DNA from: Actinomycetes bacterium
Lineage (GTDB): Bacteria > Actinomycetota > Actinomycetes > Actinomycetales > Dermatophilaceae
Length of the DNA stretch: 22,975 bases
Assembly (NCBI GenBank): GCA_023451855.1
Contig: JAEXXY010000048.1
Coordinates: 1 to 22,975, forward strand
Direction of reading: 5' to 3'
The translations under genes were made by a program, and so were the position numbers. The notes under the pieces are model-generated. The model was given only the letters and a program-made list of their open reading frames with translations, searched no databases and was not told the origin of the DNA. Shown here one piece after another: positions 6,616 through 12,708 of this stretch; within the stretch, counting starts at the first letter, position 1, and the number at the start of each line of letters is the position of its first letter.

Positions 6616-8697
6616 TCAGGCCCGTGCGGTCTCGAGCGGCGCGAGACCACGTGCCTGCCGGATGACGCCGACCATCTCGCCCATGATCTCGTTGAGCCCG
6701 AAGTCCTTGGGTGTGAAGACCATCGCCACCCCGGCCTCGCGCAGCGCCGCGGCGTCGGACTCCGGGATGATGCCCCCGACGACGACCGGCACGTCGGCCG
6801 CGCCGGCCTCGCGCAGGCCGCGCAGCACCTCGGGCACGAGCTCCATGTGCGAGCCGGAGAGGATCGAGAGCCCGACGAGGTGCACGTCCTCGGCCACCGC
6901 GGCCGCGACGATCTGGTCGGGCGTCAGGCGGATGCCCTGGTAGACGACCTCGAACCCGGCGTCACGGGCCCGCACCGCCACCTGCTCGGCTCCGTTGCTG
7001 TGGCCGTCGAGGCCGGGCTTGCCGACGAGGACGCGCAGCTTCTCGCCGAGCTCCTCGCCGGTGCGAGCCACGAGCCCGCGGACGCGGGACAGGTCGTCGC
7101 CCGGCTCCGAGCCACCGACGCCGACCGACCCGGAGACTCCTGTGGGAGCGCGGTACTCGCCGAACTCCTCGCGCAGCGCCCCGGCCCACTCCCCCGTCGT
7201 GACGCCCGCGCGGGCGCACTCGAGGGTGGCCGCCATGAGGTTGGTGCCCGACGCCGCGTCGGCTCGCAGGCGCTCCAGCGCCGACGCCGCCCGGGCCTTG
7301 TCGGACGCGTCGGCGTCCCTCGTGTCACGCCAGGCCCGCACCGCCTCCGCGGCGGCCTGCTCGACCGACGCGTCGACGGTCTGGATCGCGGTGCCGAGGT
7401 CGGCGGTCAGCGGGTTGGGCTCGGTGGTCTCGAACCGGTTGAGCCCGACGATGACCTCGTCGCCGGCCTCGATGCGCCGACGACGCTCGGCGTGCGAGGC
7501 GACGAGGGCGGACTTCATGTAGCCGGACTCGACGGCCGCGACGGCCCCGCCCATCTCCTCGATGCGCGCCATCTCGGCCTTCGCCCCCGCGACGAGCTCG
7601 GCGACCTTCTGCTCGACGACGACCGACCCGGCGAACAGGTCGTCGTACTCGAGCAGGTCGGACTCGAACGCGAGCACCTGCTGCATCCGCAGGCTCCACT
7701 GCTGGTCCCACGGCCGCGGCAGGCCGAGCGCCTCGTTCCACGCCGGCAGCTGGATGGCGCGGGCGCGGGCGTCCTTGCTCAACGTCACCGCGAGCATCTC
7801 GAGGACGATCCGCTGCACGTTGTTCTCGGGCTGCACCTCGGTCAGGCCGAGGCTGTTGACCTGCACGCCGTAGCGGAAGCGTCGGGCCTTGTCGTCGGTG
7901 ACGCCGTACCGTTCGCGGGTCAGCTCGTCCCAGAGCTCGACGAAGGCACGCATCTTGCACATCTCCTCGACGAACCGCACACCGGCGTTGACGAAGAATG
8001 AGATTCGTGCAACAACCGCCGAGAACTCTTCTGCCGGAACCTGACCCGAGTCGCGCACCGCGTCGAGCACTGCGACGGCGGTGGACATCGCGAAGGCGAT
8101 CTCCTGCACCGGCGTCGCCCCGGCCTCCTGCAGGTGGTAGCTGCAGATGTTGATGGGGTTCCACTTCGGGATCTCGCGCACCGTGTAGGCGACGAGGTCC
8201 GTGATGAGCCGCAGCGACGGACCAGGCGGGAACACGTACGTGCCCCGCGACAGGTACTCCTTGATGATGTCGTTCTGGGTCGTGCCGGCGAGCGCGTGGA
8301 CCCACTCCGCGGCGTCCTCGCCCGCGGCGTCGGCCTGGCGCTCGGCGGCGACCTGGTAGAGCGCGAGCAGCCACATCGCCGTGGCGTTGATCGTCATCGA
8401 CGTGTTCATCTCGCGCAGCGGGATGCCCTCGAAGAGCGCGGCCATGTCGCCGATGTGGCTGACCGGCACGCCCACCTTGCCGACCTCACCGCGGGCGAGC
8501 GGGTGGTCGGGGTCGTAGCCGGTCTGCGTGGGCAGGTCGAACGCGACGGACAGACCCGTCTGGCCCTTGTCGAGGTTGCGCCGGTACAGGGCGTTGCTCG
8601 CGGCGGCGCTCGAGTGGCCGGCGTAGGTCCGCATGACCCACGGTCGGTCGCGCTGCGGCCGGGCCGGTGCGGGCGGGGCACTCTCCGTCGAGGACAT
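6616..8697 (-). CDS. ecm: Ethylmalonyl-CoA mutase (MeaA-type, adenosylcobalamin-dependent)
   Basis: A 693-residue single-chain acyl-CoA mutase of the MeaA/Ecm type. It isomerises (2R)-ethylmalonyl-CoA to methylsuccinyl-CoA by a radical mechanism. The N-terminal TIM-barrel part has RPWVMRTYAGHSSA (18-31), LPTQTGYD (Tyr61; methylmalonyl-CoA mutases read LATHRGYD), QNDIIKEYLSR (Gln141, Arg151) and SYHLQEAGA (His188). The C-terminal B12 domain has DGHSNG (Asp564, His566, Gly569), SIL (611-613) and VVGGIIP (639-645). The LPTQTGYD and PVSHIGDM segments favour ethylmalonyl- over methylmalonyl- or isobutyryl-CoA. ATG 8697 is preceded by TACCGT and 6 nt; further upstream the open frame only shadows the STAS gene. 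It pairs functionally with Ccr (575-1915) and PduO (10625-11266). Confidence 0.95.
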   Translation of the reverse strand: MSSTESAPPAPARPQRDRPWVMRTYAGHSSAAASNALYRRNLDKGQTGLSVAFDLPTQTGYDPDHPLARGEVGKVGVPVSHIGDMAALFEGIPLREMNTSMTINATAMWLLALYQVAAERQADAAGEDAAEWVHALAGTTQNDIIKEYLSRGTYVFPPGPSLRLITDLVAYTVREIPKWNPINICSYHLQEAGATPVQEIAFAMSTAVAVLDAVRDSGQVPAEEFSAVVARISFFVNAGVRFVEEMCKMRAFVELWDELTRERYGVTDDKARRFRYGVQVNSLGLTEVQPENNVQRIVLEMLAVTLSKDARARAIQLPAWNEALGLPRPWDQQWSLRMQQVLAFESDLLEYDDLFAGSVVVEQKVAELVAGAKAEMARIEEMGGAVAAVESGYMKSALVASHAERRRRIEAGDEVIVGLNRFETTEPNPLTADLGTAIQTVDASVEQAAAEAVRAWRDTRDADASDKARAASALERLRADAASGTNLMAATLECARAGVTTGEWAGALREEFGEYRAPTGVSGSVGVGGSEPGDDLSRVRGLVARTGEELGEKLRVLVGKPGLDGHSNGAEQVAVRARDAGFEVVYQGIRLTPDQIVAAAVAEDVHLVGLSILSGSHMELVPEVLRGLREAGAADVPVVVGGIIPESDAAALREAGVAMVFTPKDFGLNEIMGEMVGVIRQARGLAPLETARA

Positions 8698-8703
8698 GGC
8701 TCG

Positions 8704-8709
8704 ACGGTA
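8704..8709 (-). promoter_or_regulatory. -10 element for leaderless ecm
   Basis: On the minus strand, TACCGT, 6 nt (CGAGCC) and then ATG 8697, with no Shine-Dalgarno. It lies in the 40-nt gap after the STAS stop, so ecm can be transcribed separately from STAS. Confidence 0.55.
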
Positions 8710-8737
8710 GCGGCGGGCCCTCGCGCCGGGGAGTCGC

Positions 8738-9094
8738 TCAGGCGGTGAGAGGCGCCACAGTCGCGGCGGTCCGCGTCGCGAGGATGCGGTCGAGGCGGCA
8801 GCCCCGGACCAGACGCGTCGTGCGGTCGGTCGGGTCGACGAGCAGCAGCCGGCGTTCGGCGCGCGTGGCGCGGCGGTGCAGGTGCACGAGGACCCCGAGC
8901 CCGGTGGCGTCACCGATCTCGGCGTCGGCCAGGTGCAGGCGGATGTCGCCGCGCCCCTGGGGGATGATCGCGTGGATCGCGTCGCGGATGTCCGGCACCG
9001 TGTGCATGTCGAGGCGACCCTCGATGATGACGTCGTGCCCATCCGGTCCGTCAACGACTCGGACCGGTCCCCTGCGGTGGGTTTTCAGCGCCAT
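8738..9094 (-). CDS. STAS-domain protein, putative anti-sigma factor antagonist
   Basis: A 118-residue single STAS domain (about 12-112) of the SpoIIAA/RsbV type. Such proteins bind an anti-sigma kinase when unphosphorylated, freeing an alternative sigma factor. Visible elements are VIIEGRLDMHTVPDIRDAI and the conserved loop IGDATGLGVLVHLH, which matches the DSSGLG loop of SpoIIAA; the phospho-acceptor position just before Gly is Thr here, not Ser. ATG 9094 has a Shine-Dalgarno (AGAGGGG) 6-7 nt upstream. It lies 178 nt downstream of murA and 40 nt upstream of ecm on the same strand. No partner kinase or sigma gene is in the window, so its cognate system is unknown. Confidence 0.87.
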   Translation of the reverse strand: MALKTHRRGPVRVVDGPDGHDVIIEGRLDMHTVPDIRDAIHAIIPQGRGDIRLHLADAEIGDATGLGVLVHLHRRATRAERRLLLVDPTDRTTRLVRGCRLDRILATRTAATVAPLTA

Positions 9095-9157
9095 CGTGGA
9101 CCCCTCTCAACGCGGCTGCCGTCACCATGATGACGCGCCGTGTACCGGAAACGTTGC

Positions 9158-9182
9158 CTTGAGGAGTCAAGATCCAGTCAAG
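9158..9182. promoter_or_regulatory. Direct and inverted repeats in the murA-STAS gap
   Basis: AGTCAAG occurs at 9165-9171 and 9176-9182, 11 bp apart, and CTTGA-N4-TCAAG (9158-9171) forms a short dyad. On the minus strand these read as two TTGACT elements about 70-90 nt before the STAS start. This is the least GC-rich part of the 178-nt gap. A STAS promoter or operator is possible; I see no good -10 at standard spacing. Confidence 0.35.
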
Positions 9183-9272
9183 AAAATACGTGCCCCGCGT
9201 GCAGATGGTGGAGCCACCAGATGCCTCCCGACGGACGAACCGGGGCAGTCCCGGCGAACCGTGCGGGCGGGG

Positions 9273-10559
9273 TCACTCGAAGTCGGGGGCGTCGTCCGGC
9301 TCGCGGGTGACGTCGGCACCGAGCGCGCGCAGTGCCACCTCGAACCGCGGGTAGCCGCGGTCGATGTGGTGGACGCCGCTGACGAGGGTGTCGCCCTCGG
9401 CGACGAGACCCGCGATGACCAGCGCGGCGCCGGAGCGGATGTCGCTGCTCTCGACCGGGGCGCCCGACAGCAGCGGCACCCCGTGCGTCATGACGTGGTG
9501 CCCGTCGATCTGGGCCTCGGCCCCGAGCCGCGCCAGCTCCTGGACGGTGCGGAAGCGGGCCTCGAAGAGGTTCTCGGTGACCATCGCCGAGCCGTCCGCG
9601 ACGACGTTGTAGGCCAGCGCGAACGGCTGCAGGTCGGTCGGGAAGCCCGGGTAGGGCAGCGTCGCGACGTCGAACGAGCGCGGCCTGCCGTCGCGCACCG
9701 CGACGCGGAAACCCCGGTCCGTCGACTCGACGGTGCACCCGGCGTCGGCGAGCATCCCGAGCGGCACCCTGAGGTGGTCGGCCACTCCCCCGACGACCTG
9801 GACGTCGCCGCGGGTCGTCGCGGCAGCGAAGGCCCAGGTACCCGCGGCGATGCGGTCGGGCACGACCGCGTGCTTGGTCGGCGACAGCGCCTCGACGCCG
9901 TGCACGACGATCCGTGAGGTGCCCGCCCCCTCGATCCGGGCTCCCATCGAGGCGAGCATGGTCGCGATGTCGACGATCTCGGGCTCCTTGGCCACGTTGT
10001 CGATCGTCGTCGTCCCGCGGGCCAGGACCGAGGCCGTCAGGGCGTTCTCGGTGGCGCCGACGCTCGGGAAGTCGAGGCGGATCTCGGCGCCGCGCAGCCC
10101 GTCCGGGGCCTCCGCGACGAGGTAGCCGTGCGTCACGTGCACCCGGGCCCCCAGGGCCTCCAGCGCCGCGGCGTGCAGGTCGAGCCCGCGCGAGCCGATG
10201 GCGTCGCCGCCCGGCACTGCGACATCGGCCTGGCCCGTGCGGGCCACGAGCGGGCCGAGCACCGAGATCGAGGCACGCAGTGCCCGGACGAGCTCGTAGT
10301 CCGCGCGGTGGCCGATCGTGGCGGGGACGTCGAGGACGACCCGGTTCTCCTCGGGCACGTAGTCGACGTCGACGCCGAGGCGCCGGAGCAGCTCGGCCAT
10401 GATCGTCACGTCGGCGATGGCCGGCACGTTCGTCAGCGTCGTGCGCCCCTCGGCGAGCAGCGCCACGGCCATGAGCTTGAGGGCGCTGTTCTTGGCGCCC
10501 ACGACGGTGACGTCGCCCACCAGACGGGCCCCACCGACGACACGGAATCGCTCTCTCAC
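9273..10559 (-). CDS. murA: UDP-N-acetylglucosamine 1-carboxyvinyltransferase MurA
   Basis: A 428-residue cytosolic enzyme that transfers enolpyruvate from PEP to UDP-GlcNAc, the first committed step of peptidoglycan synthesis. The N-terminus carries GAKNSALK (21-28, Lys23/Asn24); RALRASISVLGPLVAR (93-107) and GLDLH follow in the usual order. The catalytic loop reads PGGDAIG, so the residue equal to E. coli Cys115 is Asp119. The same Cys-to-Asp change occurs in mycobacterial and chlamydial MurA and is known to block covalent inactivation by fosfomycin. GTG 10559 fits family N-termini and has TAGGGT 7 nt upstream with no Shine-Dalgarno. It diverges from pduO, as I recall it does in other actinobacteria. 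Confidence 0.97.
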   Translation of the reverse strand: MRERFRVVGGARLVGDVTVVGAKNSALKLMAVALLAEGRTTLTNVPAIADVTIMAELLRRLGVDVDYVPEENRVVLDVPATIGHRADYELVRALRASISVLGPLVARTGQADVAVPGGDAIGSRGLDLHAAALEALGARVHVTHGYLVAEAPDGLRGAEIRLDFPSVGATENALTASVLARGTTTIDNVAKEPEIVDIATMLASMGARIEGAGTSRIVVHGVEALSPTKHAVVPDRIAAGTWAFAAATTRGDVQVVGGVADHLRVPLGMLADAGCTVESTDRGFRVAVRDGRPRSFDVATLPYPGFPTDLQPFALAYNVVADGSAMVTENLFEARFRTVQELARLGAEAQIDGHHVMTHGVPLLSGAPVESSDIRSGAALVIAGLVAEGDTLVSGVHHIDRGYPRFEVALRALGADVTREPDDAPDFE

Positions 10560-10566
10560 CCACCGA

Positions 10567-10572
10567 ACCCTA
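10567..10572 (-). promoter_or_regulatory. -10 element for leaderless murA
   Basis: On the minus strand, TAGGGT, 7 nt (TCGGTGG) and then GTG 10559. There is no Shine-Dalgarno. Confidence 0.55.
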
Positions 10573-10585
10573 TCCGGGTCACCCG

Positions 10586-10613
10586 CTCACCCGGCCGCCC
10601 CTGCCCGGGTGAG
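10586..10613. promoter_or_regulatory. 9-bp inverted repeat in the murA-pduO divergent promoter region
   Basis: CTCACCCGG (10586-10594) and CCGGGTGAG (10605-10613) are perfect complements separated by 10 bp, so half-site centres are 19 bp apart, about two helical turns. The right arm touches the pduO -10-like element. Further ACCCG/CGGGT units lie at 10574-10585. The geometry suits a dimeric repressor; the ligand and protein are unknown. Confidence 0.5.
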
Positions 10614-10618
10614 AGAGT
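10613..10618 (+). promoter_or_regulatory. -10-like element for leaderless pduO
   Basis: GAGAGT, 6 nt (GACCCC) and then ATG 10625. Only the first base departs from TANNNT. No Shine-Dalgarno is seen. Confidence 0.4.
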
Positions 10619-10624
10619 GACCCC

Positions 10625-11266
10625 ATGGTCAACCTGACGCGGATCTACACCCGGACGGGCGACGACGGCACGACGAGCCTCGGCGACTTCTCGCGGACGA
10701 GCAAGAACGACCCGCGCCTGCACGCGTACGCCGACGCCAACGAGGCCAACGCCGCCATCGGCATCGCCGTCGCCTGCGGCGAGCTGCCCGAGGAGGTCGT
10801 CGCCACCCTGCGCCGCGTCCAGAACGAGCTGTTCGACGTCGGGGCCGACCTCTCGACGCCGCTGCGCGCGTTGTACGAGTACCCGCCGCTGCGCGTCGAG
10901 CAGCCGTGGATCGACGACCTCGAGGCCGACTGCGACCACTACCTCGGCCAGGTCGAGAAGCTGCGCTCCTTCATCCTGCCCGGCGGCACCCCCGGCTCGG
11001 CGTACCTGCACCTCGCGACGACCGTGACGCGTCGGGCCGAACGGTCCGCCTGGGCCGCCGTCGAGGCGCACGGCGTCGAGCCCGCTGGTGAGGGCAACGC
11101 GCGGGGTCTCGGCGGTGTCAACGTCCTCACCGCGAAGTACCTCAACCGGCTGTCCGACCTGCTCTTCATCCTCGCGCGCGTGGCCAACAAGCCCATCGGC
11201 GGCGACATCCTGTGGCAGCCCGGCGGCGGGCGCGTCGAGAAGCCGCAACGACGCGCCAAGGCCTGA
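10625..11266 (+). CDS. pduO: PduO-type cob(I)alamin adenosyltransferase
   Basis: A 213-residue PduO-type corrinoid adenosyltransferase, a trimeric five-helix-bundle enzyme that moves the adenosyl group of ATP to cob(I)alamin to make adenosylcobalamin. The N-terminal ATP loop TRTGDDGTTSLGD (9-21), the middle RRAER segment and the late NRLSDLLFILAR segment are the family signatures in the expected order. In this window it supplies the cofactor for ethylmalonyl-CoA mutase. ATG 10625 has a GAGAGT hexamer 6 nt upstream and no Shine-Dalgarno, so a cobalamin riboswitch in an untranslated leader is excluded if that start is right. It converges on the DUF2550 gene with 19 nt between stops, across a 16-bp palindrome. 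Confidence 0.96.
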   Translation: MVNLTRIYTRTGDDGTTSLGDFSRTSKNDPRLHAYADANEANAAIGIAVACGELPEEVVATLRRVQNELFDVGADLSTPLRALYEYPPLRVEQPWIDDLEADCDHYLGQVEKLRSFILPGGTPGSAYLHLATTVTRRAERSAWAAVEAHGVEPAGEGNARGLGGVNVLTAKYLNRLSDLLFILARVANKPIGGDILWQPGGGRVEKPQRRAKA

Positions 11267-11276
11267 CGCGTCAGGC
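11261..11276. repeat. Perfect 16-bp palindrome at the pduO stop
   Basis: GCCTGACGCGTCAGGC is its own reverse complement and contains the pduO stop (11264-11266). GCGTCAGGCG recurs at 11268-11277 and 11283-11292, the second copy holding the DUF2550 stop. In RNA this gives only a 6-bp stem with a 4-nt loop, a weak bidirectional terminator at best. Confidence 0.45.
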
Positions 11277-11285
11277 GCAGGGGCG

Positions 11286-11723
11286 TCAGGCGACGTTGAC
11301 GTTGTAGCCCGGGGGCGCGGCCTCCTGCCAGGACCGCAGCGCCGTGTAGGCGGGGCCCTGCAGGGCCAGCTCGAAGCCGGCGTCGCCGTCGGTGCACGGC
11401 ACCATGCTCGCGTCGGGCAGCAGCGGGATCGACTCGGTGCCGGTCAGCGGCACCGGGGCCTCGATCCGCAGCCGTTCGCGTGCCCAGCGATGCTTCGGGC
11501 GCACCGAGACGCCCCCGAGCGTGAACCACTCGAGGGCGTTGTCACCGAACCGGAGGAGACCGAGGCGCCAGCGGGCGGTGCCCGGCTGGCGCAGGCCACA
11601 GAGCGTCAGCTGCAGGCCGCGCGCGATGTAGCGCCGGCGCAGGTAGGTCGTCGTGAGGATGACGACCGCGAGGGCGAGCAGCGTGCCGATCACGATCTCG
11701 GTCGAGACGAGAACGGACGGCAC
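11286..11723 (-). CDS. DUF2550 family membrane-anchored protein
   Basis: A 145-residue protein of the actinobacterial DUF2550 family, usually found next to atpC. An N-terminal hydrophobic segment (about 7-27, ending before RRR) anchors it. The soluble part has the conserved stretches GTARWRLGLLRFGDNALEWF and VSVRPKHRWAR, followed by strand-like segments. GTG 11723 is 9 nt after the atpC stop with GAGGT just before it, so it is probably cotranscribed with, and perhaps coupled to, atpC. Function is unknown; the constant link to the ATP synthase is context only and no role in the enzyme is shown. It keeps its place beside atpC although atpC has been separated from the other atp genes. Confidence 0.88.
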   Translation of the reverse strand: MPSVLVSTEIVIGTLLALAVVILTTTYLRRRYIARGLQLTLCGLRQPGTARWRLGLLRFGDNALEWFTLGGVSVRPKHRWARERLRIEAPVPLTGTESIPLLPDASMVPCTDGDAGFELALQGPAYTALRSWQEAAPPGYNVNVA

Positions 11724-11732
11724 GCGCAGACC

Positions 11733-12011
11733 TCAGTGGTTCGTCTGGAGCGAGGACGCGTCGACGTGCTCGGCGACGATCGTGACGACATCGGAGTCGA
11801 CCGACAGGAAGCCGCCGTCGACCATGACCGTGCTGCGCTCACCCTCGAGGGAGTCGATGGAGACCTCGCCCTCGACGAGGATGCCGAGCAGCGGGGTGTG
11901 GCCGGGCAGGATGCCCAGCTCGCCCGAGATGGACCGGGCGCGTACGAACTTGGCCTCGCCCTCCCAGACCTTTCGGTCGGCGGCAACCATCTCAACCTTG
12001 AGCGAACTCAC
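11733..12011 (-). CDS. atpC: ATP synthase epsilon subunit, short form
   Basis: A 92-residue epsilon subunit of F1, sitting on the central stalk with gamma. It consists of the N-terminal beta-sandwich (LKVEMVAADRKVWEGEA, then GELGILPGHTPLLG at 30-43) and stops soon after EHVD. The C-terminal helical hairpin that lets the longer epsilon subunits (about 120-140 residues) inhibit the enzyme is absent. GTG 12011 is chosen because GGAGG (12016-12020) lies 4 nt upstream; ATG 11990 is internal. The gene is 3.95 kb from atpD, with a DUF6918-like gene, ndh and a membrane protein between. It has its own TAAACT -10 candidate at 12043-12048. DUF2550 follows closely. Confidence 0.94.
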   Translation of the reverse strand: MSSLKVEMVAADRKVWEGEAKFVRARSISGELGILPGHTPLLGILVEGEVSIDSLEGERSTVMVDGGFLSVDSDVVTIVAEHVDASSLQTNH

Positions 12012-12042
12012 AATTCCTCCGGATCGTGGGGGTGTGCCTCGC

Positions 12043-12048
12043 AGTTTA
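12043..12048 (-). promoter_or_regulatory. Candidate -10 element for a separate atpC-DUF2550 transcript
   Basis: TAAACT on the minus strand, about 32 nt before GTG 12011, leaves a short leader holding the GGAGG site. The -35 is unconvincing. The adjacent upstream gene is on the opposite strand, so atpC must have a promoter in 12012-12130 regardless. Confidence 0.5.
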
Positions 12049-12130
12049 GTGCCTCTGCAAGGATGCTCCGTACGCGAGGTGGCTCCCGCCGCCCGCACCG
12101 ATTCCCCCACCCTCCACAGGAGTCCGATCC

Positions 12131-12568
12131 ATGAGCACTGCCGTGTCCGACGCCCTCCTCGACCCGACCCGCCGACCCGTCGCGGTCGACACCCTCACCG
12201 ACGTCATCGATGCCGAGGTGGCCGACAAGTCCGGCTTCGGCGGCGCCGCGGTCAAGGCGGGCTACGCCGCGGCCAAGAAGCTCGGCGGCAACTTCGTCTC
12301 GAGCGCCACCGACCGGCTCCTGCCCCAGTTCGCCTCGGCCCTCGACCCCTTCTGGGCGACCAAGGGCGCGGCGCCGTTCGGCGCGCACCTGGCCGGCCAG
12401 TCCGACGCCGTCGCGGACGCGCTGCTGTCCGTCACCGACACCAAGGCCGCGAACACCTCGCACGGCGCCGCGGCGAAGGTCTACGGCACGCTGCGCGGCA
12501 AGGCCAAGGAGCACGTCGTGGCGGCGCTCCCCCGCCTCGGCGCGGCCGTGGAGCGCCTCGTCCCGTGA
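12131..12568 (+). CDS. DUF6918-like hypothetical protein
   Basis: A 145-residue soluble protein with no signal peptide or membrane segment. The start STAVSDALLDPTRRPVAVDT, then DAEVADKSGFGG (48-59 region), LDPFWATKG and VADALLSVTDTKA, resemble an actinobacterial family I know as DUF6918; the assignment is from memory of the pattern. It is Ala-rich and mostly helical. No catalytic motif is seen. ATG 12131 has AGGAG (12118-12122) 8 nt upstream. It diverges from atpC and converges on ndh, with a 16-bp terminator between. Being the only rightward gene between atpC and atpD, it is what breaks the atp transcription unit. Function is unknown. Confidence 0.8.
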   Translation: MSTAVSDALLDPTRRPVAVDTLTDVIDAEVADKSGFGGAAVKAGYAAAKKLGGNFVSSATDRLLPQFASALDPFWATKGAAPFGAHLAGQSDAVADALLSVTDTKAANTSHGAAAKVYGTLRGKAKEHVVAALPRLGAAVERLVP

Positions 12569-12631
12569 CGACGCGAGCCTGATCCGTTCACCCACGGCGC
12601 GACGACGCGACGACGCGTCACTGGGCGCTCG

Positions 12632-12666
12632 ACGAGGCCCCGACCGCACGGCGGTCGGGGCCTCGT
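12632..12666. terminator. Bidirectional terminator between the DUF6918-like gene and ndh
   Basis: A perfect 16-bp stem (12632-12647 with 12651-12666) has a 3-nt ACG loop, placed between the convergent stops at 12568 and 12709. It is one of the strongest hairpins in the window and can serve both strands. The rest of 12569-12708 is GACGCG-rich with nothing else recognisable. Confidence 0.85.
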
Positions 12667-12708
12667 GGCGTCGAGGAGCCGGCGAGGTGGGTGCCGGCGA
12701 GGTCGGGC

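Noticed and set aside
6616..9054. N-terminal extension of the mutase back to 9054
   Set aside because: The extension overlaps the STAS gene in another frame and has shadow composition. Mutase homology begins just after ATG 8697, which also has a -10 element 6 nt upstream.
9240..9254. Short CCGGG-N5-CCCGG stem after murA as a terminator
   Set aside because: Only 5 bp, no U-tract; such stems occur by chance at this GC content.
12590..12620. GACGCG-type short repeats next to the 12632 terminator
   Set aside because: Simple low-complexity repetition in GC-rich DNA with no regular spacing or dyad.
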